A stretch of 64,000 bases of DNA from Flavobacterium soli DSM 19725 (GTDB taxonomy: Bacteria; Bacteroidota; Bacteroidia; Flavobacteriales; Flavobacteriaceae). A program made the position numbers and the translations under genes. The stretch covers positions 124,001 to 188,000 of the forward strand of contig NZ_AUGO01000002.1 in assembly GCF_000422705.1 (NCBI RefSeq), written 5' to 3'. Of this stretch, positions 33,967 to 43,670 are shown one piece after another (positions within the stretch are counted from its first letter, which is position 1; each line of letters begins with the position of its first letter). The notes below the pieces were generated by a model. That model was not told the origin of the DNA and searched no databases. It worked only from the letters and a program-made list of their open reading frames with translations.

Positions 33967-35982
33967 ATGCAAAAACACATTTCAATATTCTTATTGCTGT
34001 TTTTGTCTTTAAATTCCTTTGCACAGGATACTTTGCAAGCTGTTAAAGTCGAAACAAAAACAAAAAGTATAAGAAAATCTTATAAAGATGTTGCCAATTC
34101 GGCAACCATGACGGGCAAGGAGCTGTTAAAGGCAGCTTGTTGTAATTTGGCCGAAAGTTTCGAGACCAATCCTTCAATCGACGTCAATTTTTCGGATGCC
34201 TTGACGGGAACCAAGCAAATCAGAATGCTGGGTTTGACCAGTCCTTATCTAATGATTACCGAAGAAAATATACCTTCAGTTCGTGGTGCTTCTCAGGCTT
34301 ATGGACTTTCCTTCACGCCTGGAACTTGGATTGAGAGTATCCAAATAACAAAAGGAGCAGGTTCGGTTGTAAACGGTTATGAAAGTATTTCGGGCCAAAT
34401 CAATACCGAATTAATTAAGCCAATAAGCGATATACCATTCTTTTTGAATGCTTATGGTTCAACCGATTCTCGTTTTGAATTGAATACCCATTTCAACAAA
34501 AAGTTTTCAGAAAAATGGAGCAGTAGCTTGTTTGTTCATGGAAATACTAGGGTTTCCAAAAACGATATGAACGACGATGGTTTTCTTGATAATCCATTGG
34601 GAAAACAAATCAATGTGCTCAATCGTTGGCAATATACCAATGCCGAAAAAGGCTGGGTGAGTTTCATCAATTTTCGCTATATGAAAGATGAAAAGCAAAC
34701 AGGAGAACTTGATTTTGACAAAGACCGAGATCGAGGAACAACTAATTATTGGGGTTCAGAAATCAATACTGAAAAATTTGATGTTTCTTCCAAAATAGGG
34801 TATGTTTTTCCAGATATGCCTTTTCAAAGCATTGGTTTTCAGAATTCATTTAACATGCACAAACAGGATTCTTATTTTGGTTTGAATCAATATGATATCC
34901 ATCAAAAGAGTTTTTATTCGAATCTTATTTTCAATTCGATCATTAGCAATACCATGCATAAATTTGCAACGGGATTGAATTTCACTTATGATGATTACAA
35001 CGAATTCGTGAGTGTTCCAAATATTGATGGAAACTATGACCGAATAGACAATTCGATTGGTGCTTTTTTTGAATACACTTATGATAATACTGACGATTTC
35101 AGTATAGTTGCTGGAGGAAGAGTGGACAAGCACAATCGTTTGGGACTTTTTGCAACACCAAGAATTCACATGCGATACAATCCTTGGGACAAAGCTGTTT
35201 TGAGAGCATCGGCTGGAAGGGGAAAACGTTCTGCTAATATCTTTGCCGAAAATCAGCAGCTATTTGCAAGTTCAAGAGTTTTTGATGTTTTGAATGCAAA
35301 TGGCAGAATCTATGGTTTGGATGCCGAAATTGCTTGGAATTATGGTGTGAGCTTCATGCAAGGTTTCTATCTTTTTGAGCGTTCAGGTGATATTGGGTTT
35401 GATTTTTACAGAACCGATTTCGAAAATCAGGCAATTGTAGATTTGTATGCAGGACCACAACAAGCCTTGTTTTACAACGGGAAATCGTATGCAAACAGTC
35501 TTCAGGTGGAGTTGAATTATGAACTTGCGAAGCATTTCAATTTGAGAACAGCTTATAAATATTATGACATCCAAGCCGAATATTTGAGCGGAAGTGCCGA
35601 GAGACCTTTGCAAGCCAAGCATCGTTTTTTTACTAATTTGGCATACGAAACCCATATTGTAGAAGGAGGAAAGCAATGGAAATTCGATTTCACTTATAAT
35701 TGGATGGGGCAACAAAGGCTTCCAAACACGGCATCTAATCCAGTTGGCGAGAGGTTTTCAAATTATTCACCTTCTTTTTCATTAATGAATGCACAAATCA
35801 CAAGAACTTTTTCTTCTGTTTTTGAAATGTATACAGGTGTGGAAAATCTAGGAAATTATCAACAAGATAAAGCAATTTTGGGAAGCAATGATCCTTTTGG
35901 TTCCAATTTTGATACTTCAATAATTTATGCTCCAGTTTTCGGGCAGATGTTTTATGCAGGATTACGATTTAAAATCAAATAA
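33967..35982 (+). CDS. TonB-dependent outer membrane receptor (metal-associated)
   Basis: A 671-residue protein with a signal peptide (MQKHISIFLLLFLSLNSFAQ), a plug domain beginning around residue 50 (VANSATMTGKELLKAACCNLAESF, GYESISGQINTELIKP) and a C-terminal barrel of about 500 residues, for example RGTTNYWGSEI, FSIVAGGRVDKHNRLG and PFGSNFDTSIIYAPVFGQMFYAGLRF. There is no N-terminal carboxypeptidase-like domain, unlike many Bacteroidota SusC-type receptors. The CC pair in KAACCNL fits the Cys-rich neighbour. It lies between the HYC_CC_PP gene and the HMA gene, so copper or another metal chelate is the most likely substrate. Confidence 0.88.
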   Translation: MQKHISIFLLLFLSLNSFAQDTLQAVKVETKTKSIRKSYKDVANSATMTGKELLKAACCNLAESFETNPSIDVNFSDALTGTKQIRMLGLTSPYLMITEENIPSVRGASQAYGLSFTPGTWIESIQITKGAGSVVNGYESISGQINTELIKPISDIPFFLNAYGSTDSRFELNTHFNKKFSEKWSSSLFVHGNTRVSKNDMNDDGFLDNPLGKQINVLNRWQYTNAEKGWVSFINFRYMKDEKQTGELDFDKDRDRGTTNYWGSEINTEKFDVSSKIGYVFPDMPFQSIGFQNSFNMHKQDSYFGLNQYDIHQKSFYSNLIFNSIISNTMHKFATGLNFTYDDYNEFVSVPNIDGNYDRIDNSIGAFFEYTYDNTDDFSIVAGGRVDKHNRLGLFATPRIHMRYNPWDKAVLRASAGRGKRSANIFAENQQLFASSRVFDVLNANGRIYGLDAEIAWNYGVSFMQGFYLFERSGDIGFDFYRTDFENQAIVDLYAGPQQALFYNGKSYANSLQVELNYELAKHFNLRTAYKYYDIQAEYLSGSAERPLQAKHRFFTNLAYETHIVEGGKQWKFDFTYNWMGQQRLPNTASNPVGERFSNYSPSFSLMNAQITRTFSSVFEMYTGVENLGNYQQDKAILGSNDPFGSNFDTSIIYAPVFGQMFYAGLRFKIK

Positions 35983-36026
35983 TTTAATTATAATTTACGT
36001 TCAATTAAAACTTAAAAAATATAAAA

Positions 36027-36368
36027 ATGAAAAAATTAATGTTCGTGCTTTTTGTTTCCTTAATTGGACTTTCGTCCCAAGCACAAGAAAAAAAGAAAAA
36101 AAATGCCAGACACGATGTGGAAGTAAACGGTAGTTGTGAAATGTGTAAAAAACGAATCGAGAAAGCAGCTTATTCTGTTCCAGGTGTGAAATCGGCAGAG
36201 TGGCATGCAGATGATACGACTTTGCATCTTATCATTAACGAAGAGAAATGTTCTACTTTGGATGTGAAAAATGCTGTAGCAAAAGCAGGCCATGATACCG
36301 ATGTTGTGAAAGCTAGTGATGAAGATTATGAAAAATTGCACACCTGTTGCTCTTACGAAAGACTATAA
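36027..36368 (+). CDS. Exported heavy-metal-associated (HMA) domain protein
   Basis: A 113-residue protein with a signal peptide (MKKLMFVLFVSLIGLSSQA) and an HMA domain with the metal-binding motif GSCEMCKKRIE (CxxC) at about residues 36-46, followed by VPGVKSAEWHADDTTLHL and the ferredoxin-like second half VKNAVAKAGHDTDV. A CC pair near the C-terminus (LHTCCSYERL) may add ligands. As a periplasmic HMA protein it probably carries copper delivered by the adjacent TonB receptor. It is followed by a clear terminator. Confidence 0.85.
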   Translation: MKKLMFVLFVSLIGLSSQAQEKKKKNARHDVEVNGSCEMCKKRIEKAAYSVPGVKSAEWHADDTTLHLIINEEKCSTLDVKNAVAKAGHDTDVVKASDEDYEKLHTCCSYERL

Positions 36369-36376
36369 ATTATATT

Positions 36377-36406
36377 AAAACCGAGGCTTTTCCTCGGTTT
36401 TTTTTT
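36377..36406 (+). terminator. Terminator after the HMA gene
   Basis: The stem AAACCGAGG / CCTCGGTTT with loop CTTTT is followed by nine T residues. Confidence 0.9.
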
Positions 36407-36475
36407 AGATCATGAATATTTTTAAAGTGGAGTGTTTTCAAAGTGTTATAAAAAACTAAAAGTATCTGAATATAA

Positions 36476-36506
36476 TTGTACTTCAACTAAATAATTCTTA
36501 CTTTCA
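36476..36506 (+). promoter_or_regulatory. Putative promoter of the DedA gene
   Basis: TTG at 36476-36478, 20 bases, then TACTTTCA at 36499-36506 (one mismatch to TAnnTTTG), 24 bases before the ATG. Confidence 0.5.
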
Positions 36507-36530
36507 CGCTCGAATTTTAACCACCCAAAA

Positions 36531-37226
36531 ATGAGCAATTTCGACTGGAAAAACCTTATTGATCCGCTTTTTTATATACAGTTTGATATCAATGGAATCA
36601 AGCTTGGACTTTACTTAGTATTATTTATTGTATTTGCAGAAACAGGCTTGTTTGCTGGTTTCTTTCTTCCTGGAGATAGCTTGCTTTTCTTGGCAGGAAT
36701 CTACAATCGTGAATTGATTCAAAACGTTATGTTTATTGATAATGATTTGCTAAATGTAACATTGTTGGCAACATTTGTAGCTCTAGCTGGAATTTTAGGA
36801 AACATGGTTGGATATTGGTTCGGTTCTAAAAGTGGATATTATTTATATAACAAGCAAGATAGCTTTTGGTTCAAGAAAAAATACTTGGTGCAATCAAAGG
36901 ATTTTTTCGAAAAGCATGGAGGAAGAGCAATCATCTTTGCCCGATTTTTGCCTATTTTCAGAACTTTTGCACCAATTGTTGCAGGAATTGTGATGATGGA
37001 GAAAAAGAAATTCATGTTCTATAATATCATCAGTTCTTTTGTTTGGTCGTTTAGTTTGATTTTTGCCGGACATTATCTTTACGGATTTCTTTTGAAAAAT
37101 TATCAAATCGATTTGAAGCATCATATAGAGTTAATTGTAATCGTTTTGGTCTTGATTACTATTGTTCCTGTAATATTGAAATTCAGTAAGAAATCGAAAA
37201 CTGAAAATCCAGAGACAGAAGAATAA
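36531..37226 (+). CDS. DedA family membrane protein
   Basis: A 231-residue polytopic inner-membrane protein. The DedA/SNARE-associated signatures are clear: ETGLFAGFFLPGDSLLFLAG near residue 40, GNMVGYWFGSKSGYYLY, KHGGRAIIFARFLPIFRTFAPIVAG, and a last helix ending in a charged tail. DedA proteins take part in membrane homeostasis, recently linked to lipid carrier recycling. It is monocistronic, between the metal-uptake set and the MG2/plug-like gene, with its own promoter-like sequence and terminator. Confidence 0.92.
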   Translation: MSNFDWKNLIDPLFYIQFDINGIKLGLYLVLFIVFAETGLFAGFFLPGDSLLFLAGIYNRELIQNVMFIDNDLLNVTLLATFVALAGILGNMVGYWFGSKSGYYLYNKQDSFWFKKKYLVQSKDFFEKHGGRAIIFARFLPIFRTFAPIVAGIVMMEKKKFMFYNIISSFVWSFSLIFAGHYLYGFLLKNYQIDLKHHIELIVIVLVLITIVPVILKFSKKSKTENPETEE

Positions 37227-37247
37227 AAAAATAAGTTTGAAAAATAG

Positions 37248-37286
37248 AAAACTCCGTTTGAAACTATCAGACGGGGTTTCTTTATT
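37248..37286. terminator. Terminator between dedA and the MG2/plug-like gene
   Basis: The stem AAACTCCGT...ACGGGGTTT (one G-T pair) encloses a loop with a further short TGA/TCA pairing, followed by TCTTTATTTTTA. It lies between convergent genes. Confidence 0.75.
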
Positions 37287-37287
37287 T

Positions 37288-39666
37288 TTAATTTAAACTC
37301 ATAATCATTTGCTGTTGAATTATATTGCCATTTGGGTCAATTCCTTCTATATCAATTATTCCTTTTTGTTGATTTAGATTTAAAATTTCAAATGTAAATA
37401 GGCCATCTTTGTCTGATATGATATTTGGACACCATCCAATCACACCAAAGTTTTCAAAACCTTTTTCGGCAGTATTGGTATATTTTTCTCCTTTAAATTC
37501 TACAGGTTGGGAAAAACCTTTCTCTATCATAAAATTAAATGTGTTAGATTTTACCTCTTTGCCTGTGTTTTTTTTCATGTAGATTTTTATTTCTCCGGAC
37601 ACTAACCTTCCTCTTATGCCAGTAATCATTGCATTCGGATTTAAATAAATCTCGTCGATTTCGCTCATTTGGGTATAATCTAGTTCATTGAGAGAAAATA
37701 GTCTTCTGCCGTCAATTGTAACTTCTACTGTGACACCCCTATCAGTAAATGAACTTGCAGATTGTCGATTTGTTATTGTAACTTGGCCACCAGTTCTATC
37801 TACTCTAAACCCATTTGATGCAATAAAATGTAATAAAGTCATTGTGTAAGTTTCATCGATTTTAAATCCTCTAAAATTTAGATTTCCAAATTCATTTTTA
37901 AAAACCAGTTTCGGTTTTTTTAATTTATTTTCGATTTCAACTTCATCTAATTCAATCATGTTAGATGATAGTTTGGGATATTCAAATGATACAGTTTCGT
38001 ATTCAAATACATCACAATTTTTATCCCATTTATTTTTAAAAATTTTATAGAAGGGTCTGTTTCGGTTTGATACTTTTGGGTTCAATTGATACTTAATCCT
38101 TTCAAGAGATGGTAATTTTAAAAGAGAAAGATCAAGGGATGTGCTATCTACAATTATAAAATTTTCTATAGTATACTGACCTGTTTTGTCTACATCAGAA
38201 ATTTTGTTAATGAAATCAATATGTGATAAAAGTCTTACTTTATGCATGTCTTTATCTTTTATGTTTTCTTCAATTTTTCCAGCAAGATTTAGCCCAATAT
38301 CAAAACTATAATTTGATTTAGGAACATTCATTTTCATATTGTTCCAATTGTATTTCAAAGTAGATTGATTTAAAAGTGCTAAATCTAAATCCATTTTTTT
38401 TAACCTATTTCTTTTTTCAAAATAATAGGCTGCATTTTCAAGAGAATTTGTCAAGTAAGGATTAATGTTTATTCCAACATTAATATTAGTCTTGCTGTAA
38501 TCGTTGCTTTTGGATAGTTCCGGCAATAATGATAAGCTAACATTGGAATTCGGTAAATTATTGTAACCAACAAAATTGATTTGTCCTTGATCTATTTTAT
38601 TTTTTATGATAGAAATAGGTGTTTCAAGACTTTTGTTAATAGAATCTGAATAGATAAGTCTTTCACATATTTGGTTGAGTTCACTATCAATAATCCTAAC
38701 CGTATTAACACCTTTAAATAGCTTGTTGCTTTCTATTGTAAACCTTTTTTGCGTTTGGTTTTGAAAAGAAAATTCCTGTATGATTAATTTTTCATCTTTA
38801 TTGATTACAAGAAATAACTTTTTATCGCTTAACTTTTTGAGAGTTGCTGAATTTGTATTTAAATTGATAAAAGTTTTTTGCTCATTGCTGTAATTGTTTA
38901 CGGAAAGGGCTATTCCAAATTCTTGTAGTAAAGGAAGCTCTTTTTCTATTTTTTCACCATTTACTTCAAATGTTATTTTTAATTTTTCATCTGTTGGAGG
39001 TATCGTAATGGTTCCATGTCCAAATAGATTGAGTTTAAAGGTTCTTAAAATTTTATCATCAAGAGTTTTTAGCTGCCCTTCAATTTCGTTGACTGTGTTG
39101 TTTCTGCAATCTAAAAATGAAATCCCTATTGTGTTTTCAGTATCTCTTATATAGTTTCCTCCTTCAGGATTGATGGTAATTTGTAAAGCTTCAGGATTCA
39201 CTTTTTTATAATTTTTTAAGCCTTCAGAAGGATTGATAATTGCTATTTTAGAAATAGTTGATTCGTCTTCGCTGAAATTATTCATCCAGTTGGTATAGGC
39301 TTGAATATAATAATTTCCTGAATTCATATTATTTTCCAATTCTATTTTTCCTGAAAAATTTCCATTATTGGCATATATTAGTTGTTCGGAGATTTGATTT
39401 CCTTTTTCATCCAACAATAGGAGAAATACATTAGTTGTAAAAAATGGTTTTGAGTTTTTTCTATTTATTGCATATCCTTTGAACCAAATAGTTTCATTGT
39501 TTAGGAATATGGTTTTGTTTAGATGCAGATGTATTGTCTCTCTTTCTAAATTAAAGTAATTCTCAAAAACCGAAGCTATCTTTGCTTTGTTTTCATCTGA
39601 GCTATTTTGGCAATAACTAGTTGAAAATATCAATATAGCAATGAGATAAATATAATTTTTTTTCAT
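37288..39666 (-). CDS. Large exported protein with MG2-like and TonB-plug-like regions
   Basis: A 792-residue protein with a signal peptide (MKKNYIYLIAILIFSTSYCQ). An N-terminal region like the MG2 domain of alpha-2-macroglobulins starts at about 40 (ERETIHLHLNKTIFLNNETIWFKGYA). The C-terminal third contains a plug-like segment (DRTGGQVTITNRQSASSFTDRGVTVEVTIDGRRL, then RGRLVSGEIKIYM) without a following barrel. This combination is found in Flavobacteriia as outer-membrane-associated proteins beside or fused to plug domains; its role is unknown. No T9SS tail is present. It is monocistronic, preceded by a terminator on one side and the groL terminator on the other. Confidence 0.65.
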   Translation of the reverse strand: MKKNYIYLIAILIFSTSYCQNSSDENKAKIASVFENYFNLERETIHLHLNKTIFLNNETIWFKGYAINRKNSKPFFTTNVFLLLLDEKGNQISEQLIYANNGNFSGKIELENNMNSGNYYIQAYTNWMNNFSEDESTISKIAIINPSEGLKNYKKVNPEALQITINPEGGNYIRDTENTIGISFLDCRNNTVNEIEGQLKTLDDKILRTFKLNLFGHGTITIPPTDEKLKITFEVNGEKIEKELPLLQEFGIALSVNNYSNEQKTFINLNTNSATLKKLSDKKLFLVINKDEKLIIQEFSFQNQTQKRFTIESNKLFKGVNTVRIIDSELNQICERLIYSDSINKSLETPISIIKNKIDQGQINFVGYNNLPNSNVSLSLLPELSKSNDYSKTNINVGININPYLTNSLENAAYYFEKRNRLKKMDLDLALLNQSTLKYNWNNMKMNVPKSNYSFDIGLNLAGKIEENIKDKDMHKVRLLSHIDFINKISDVDKTGQYTIENFIIVDSTSLDLSLLKLPSLERIKYQLNPKVSNRNRPFYKIFKNKWDKNCDVFEYETVSFEYPKLSSNMIELDEVEIENKLKKPKLVFKNEFGNLNFRGFKIDETYTMTLLHFIASNGFRVDRTGGQVTITNRQSASSFTDRGVTVEVTIDGRRLFSLNELDYTQMSEIDEIYLNPNAMITGIRGRLVSGEIKIYMKKNTGKEVKSNTFNFMIEKGFSQPVEFKGEKYTNTAEKGFENFGVIGWCPNIISDKDGLFTFEILNLNQQKGIIDIEGIDPNGNIIQQQMIMSLN

Positions 39667-39707
39667 GTTTTATTTTTTTGTAATAAAATACAACCAAAAA
39701 TTATACC

Positions 39708-39745
39708 AAAAAAGGCGAGTATGAAATTAATCAAATTCGCCTTTT
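39708..39745 (-). terminator. Terminator after groL
   Basis: The stem AAAAGGCGA / TCGCCTTTT brackets an 18-nt AT-rich loop. The A run at 39708-39713 gives U residues on the minus strand. It lies 22 bases from the groL stop. Confidence 0.7.
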
Positions 39746-39766
39746 AAATTTTAACAAAGATAAATC

Positions 39767-41428
<1,662 letters not shown>

Positions 41429-41449
41429 TTACTTACTTCTTAATACCTT

Positions 41450-41725
41450 TTAGATAATTGCTAAAATATCGTCTTCACGCATAATCAAATAATCTTTTCC
41501 TTCAAATTTTAAGTCGGTGCCTGCATATTTTCCGTATAAAACAGTATCTCCAACTTTAACGGTCATAGTGTGATCTTTTGATCCATTTCCAACAGCAACT
41601 ACGGTTCCTTTTTGAGGCTTTTCTTTTGCTGTGTCAGGAATAAAAATACCCGAAGCTGTTTGGGTTTCGGCAGCAACAGGCTCAATTAAAACGCGGTCTG
41701 AAAGTGGTTTAATGTTTAATGCCAT
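41450..41725 (-). CDS. groS: 10 kDa co-chaperonin GroES
   Basis: The product has 91 residues from ATG 41725 ([17 protein letters not shown]). The in-frame upstream extension to 41833 is not conserved. GroES motifs are [29 protein letters not shown], the mobile loop, and [26 protein letters not shown]. It caps the GroEL barrel. It is cotranscribed with groL. An inverted repeat at 41783-41805 lies 58 bases upstream and is a candidate regulatory site. Confidence 0.97.
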   Translation of the reverse strand: MALNIKPLSDRVLIEPVAAETQTASGIFIPDTAKEKPQKGTVVAVGNGSKDHTMTVKVGDTVLYGKYAGTDLKFEGKDYLIMREDDILAII

Positions 41726-41782
41726 AGTATTATATTTTTTTAAATAATTTAAATTAAGATGAAATCTGTTTTTCAGAAATTG

Positions 41783-41805
41783 TGCCAGTAACAGGTTTGC
41801 TGACA
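41783..41805. promoter_or_regulatory. Inverted repeat upstream of groES (candidate heat-shock operator)
   Basis: TGCCAGTAA and TTGCTGACA on the + strand (arms TGnCAGnAA / TTnCTGnCA) with a 5-nt spacer. On the minus strand it lies between an upstream TTG and the groS start. It is not the CIRCE element (TTAGCACTC-N9-GAGTGCTAA). Read from sequence; function inferred. Confidence 0.45.
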
Positions 41806-41818
41806 AATTTTCAGCTAA

Positions 41819-41849
41819 AAAAAATGCCAGCATTATAAGCTGGCATTTA
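41819..41849 (-). terminator. Terminator after secG
   Basis: The stem AAATGCCAGC / GCTGGCATTT with loop ATTATAA; the A run at 41817-41823 supplies the U tract on the minus strand. It separates secG from groESL. Confidence 0.8.
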
Positions 41850-41868
41850 CTTTTATGATAGTTAAAAA

Positions 41869-42225
41869 CTATTCTGCTGGTTGAGTAGCAGGAGTAGTTT
41901 CTGTAGCTGGTGCAGTTTCTGTAGCTGGAGTAGCAGGAGTTGCTGGTGTTGCAGGTTTTGGAGCTGCAATTTCAGAGTCGTCAATGATTTTAGTTTCTGA
42001 TCCAGATGTAAAGCTTAAGCTTGAGAATAAAATCAAAAGGATTAAAACTGTCGCTAAAGTCCAAGTACTTTTATCTAAGAAGTCAGTAGTTTTTTGAACA
42101 CCACCTAATTGTTGAGATCCACCTAATGTAGAAGACAAACCACCACCTTTAGGGTTTTGAACCATTATTACTACTACTAAAAGAAAACATACTATTGTGA
42201 TTAGTACTAAAAAAATTGAAAACAT
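41869..42225 (-). CDS. secG: Preprotein translocase subunit SecG
   Basis: The product has 118 residues from ATG 42225; an in-frame extension to 42285 overlaps the preceding gene and is not conserved. SecG has two transmembrane segments ([22 protein letters not shown] and [17 protein letters not shown]) joined by the typical loop [20 protein letters not shown]. The tail is a long low-complexity run of Ala-Thr-Pro-rich units. SecG assists SecYEG-mediated translocation. It starts 11 bases after the stop of the TPR gene, in an operon running from the sigma-54 activator or lptE. Confidence 0.92.
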   Translation of the reverse strand: MFSIFLVLITIVCFLLVVVIMVQNPKGGGLSSTLGGSQQLGGVQKTTDFLDKSTWTLATVLILLILFSSLSFTSGSETKIIDDSEIAAPKPATPATPATPATETAPATETTPATQPAE

Positions 42226-42235
42226 AATGCTATAA

Positions 42236-43114
42236 TTAATTGTTATTTTGTTGTAAAGACTTAATATCCGAAATTCGGTCTGCAAATAAACTACTTTTTT
42301 CTGGATATTTCAAAATTAATATTTCATAAGCTTGAATTGCTCGTTGATATTTTTTTTGTTCGAGGTAAACCTTGGCTAAAGTTTCTGTCATCAGATAGGA
42401 AGTGTCGGCTTCATTTTGCGAAAATACTACAGGATTGGCGTTTGTTTGTTTGATTGGTGGAATTTTTGGGTTGGCTTCAATAAACTTGTCGATAATTTCT
42501 AATTTTTTCTTTTTTTCAAGTTCCAATGCATCTGATTTTTCCTCAACTTCTTGTTTTTCACGGTTTATTGGCGTGAAGCTGGCCAGTTGCAACCATTCCT
42601 GAAACGAATGTTTTTCCTCTTTAGAAAAGTCTAGCGGTTTTCCAATTTCGAGTTTTTCCTCAATTGTTTCTGATTCAGGCTCTTCTTGAATTTCTATTTC
42701 AGTTTCTATTTCGGGAATGGCTTCCTTGATAGAAGTTAAAATCGATTGCTCCAATTTATTGATGGGTTCAGAAATTTTTTCTTCAGAAATAGTAATCGCT
42801 ACAACTTCACTTTCATTGACCATGATATTATGGATCACGGCTTCTTTTTCTTCCAAAAAGGTTTTTTGAAGCGTTGCAAAATTTCCTGTCGTGATAAAAT
42901 CGAATAGAATGCTTCTGTCTGTTGTATAGGAAGCTGTCACTCTCAAAGCCTGATTGTATTTGAAGCTGTCCTGGTTGTAAAGTCCTTTCAAGTATAAAGC
43001 CCTTGCACTCTGAAAATATGGAAATTCCTCTACAATTCGTTCCAATACCAATGTATGCCTATCGCTGATGGCATTGGGTTTGTTGAGAAGATAAGTTAAT
43101 TCAGAGGTGTTCAC
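42236..43114 (-). CDS. Conserved TPR-like protein of the lptE-secG operon
   Basis: A 292-residue soluble protein conserved in this operon position in Flavobacteriia. The N-terminal 80 residues (NTSELTYLLNKPNAISDRHTL, then FPYFQSARALYLKGLY) look like helical repeats. A middle acidic Glu/Ile-rich linker (EIETEIEIQEEPESETIEE) follows. The C-terminus has a TPR-like motif, TLAKVYLEQKKYQRAIQAYEILILKYPEKSS. Function is unknown. It is 22 bases downstream of lptE and directly upstream of secG. Confidence 0.78.
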   Translation of the reverse strand: MNTSELTYLLNKPNAISDRHTLVLERIVEEFPYFQSARALYLKGLYNQDSFKYNQALRVTASYTTDRSILFDFITTGNFATLQKTFLEEKEAVIHNIMVNESEVVAITISEEKISEPINKLEQSILTSIKEAIPEIETEIEIQEEPESETIEEKLEIGKPLDFSKEEKHSFQEWLQLASFTPINREKQEVEEKSDALELEKKKKLEIIDKFIEANPKIPPIKQTNANPVVFSQNEADTSYLMTETLAKVYLEQKKYQRAIQAYEILILKYPEKSSLFADRISDIKSLQQNNN

Positions 43115-43136
43115 AGTTTCAAATTTTGGTTTTAAA

Positions 43137-43643
43137 TTACCATTTTGCTAAGGATTCATTGAAAATATCTTGTGTGATTCTTTCGAAAATGGCATCTAAT
43201 GCAGTTGTAAGTTGGCCTCCAGTTGGTAGTTCAGCACCTGGAAAATCATAAAAAAAACTAAATCCTTTTTCAAAATCATCGGCCTCTTTGTTCTTATTTG
43301 TAAAACGAACATTTATTCTAATATTCAATCGGTTTTGTGCAGCCCTTTGATCAGCAGTTGCAGTCATTGGACTAATTCGATAATCTACAATTTCACCTTC
43401 ATAAACTAAATCTCCACCTGAATTTGTTAAGCTTAAATTAGTTTGGTTTTGAATCAAATCCTGCAAAGCTCGGGTGAACTGTAGTTCTATTCCGGGTTCA
43501 ACCAAATCCGCATTGTTCTGAAAGTAATTTACTTGAAAAGTCTTTGCATCAATTTGTCCAGTTCCTGTAAAATTATAATAGCCACATCCATTAAAAGTCA
43601 AAACAATTATGGTTAGTAGAGAGATATGTTTTAATTTATTCAT
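43137..43643 (-). CDS. lptE: LptE family lipoprotein (LPS assembly)
   Basis: A 168-residue lipoprotein with a signal peptide ending in a lipobox (HISLLTIIVLTFNGCG). The mature chain includes GYYNFTGTGQIDAKTFQVNYF and LDAIFERITQDIFNESLAKW, the LptE-like fold of Bacteroidota. It is a partner of the outer membrane LPS translocon LptD; Bacteroidota LptE is diverged, and the call relies on the characteristic FTGxG start and length. It is encoded between the sigma-54 activator and the TPR gene, as in other Flavobacteriia. Confidence 0.82.
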   Translation of the reverse strand: MNKLKHISLLTIIVLTFNGCGYYNFTGTGQIDAKTFQVNYFQNNADLVEPGIELQFTRALQDLIQNQTNLSLTNSGGDLVYEGEIVDYRISPMTATADQRAAQNRLNIRINVRFTNKNKEADDFEKGFSFFYDFPGAELPTGGQLTTALDAIFERITQDIFNESLAKW

Positions 43644-43670
43644 TTTAATTTTTAAAAAGATTCAAATATA

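Noticed and set aside
41726-41833. N-terminal extension of GroES
   Set aside because: The extra 36 residues are not GroES-like and overlap the secG terminator and the groES inverted repeat.
42226-42285. N-terminal extension of SecG
   Set aside because: It would overlap the upstream TPR gene and precede the first transmembrane helix with non-conserved sequence.
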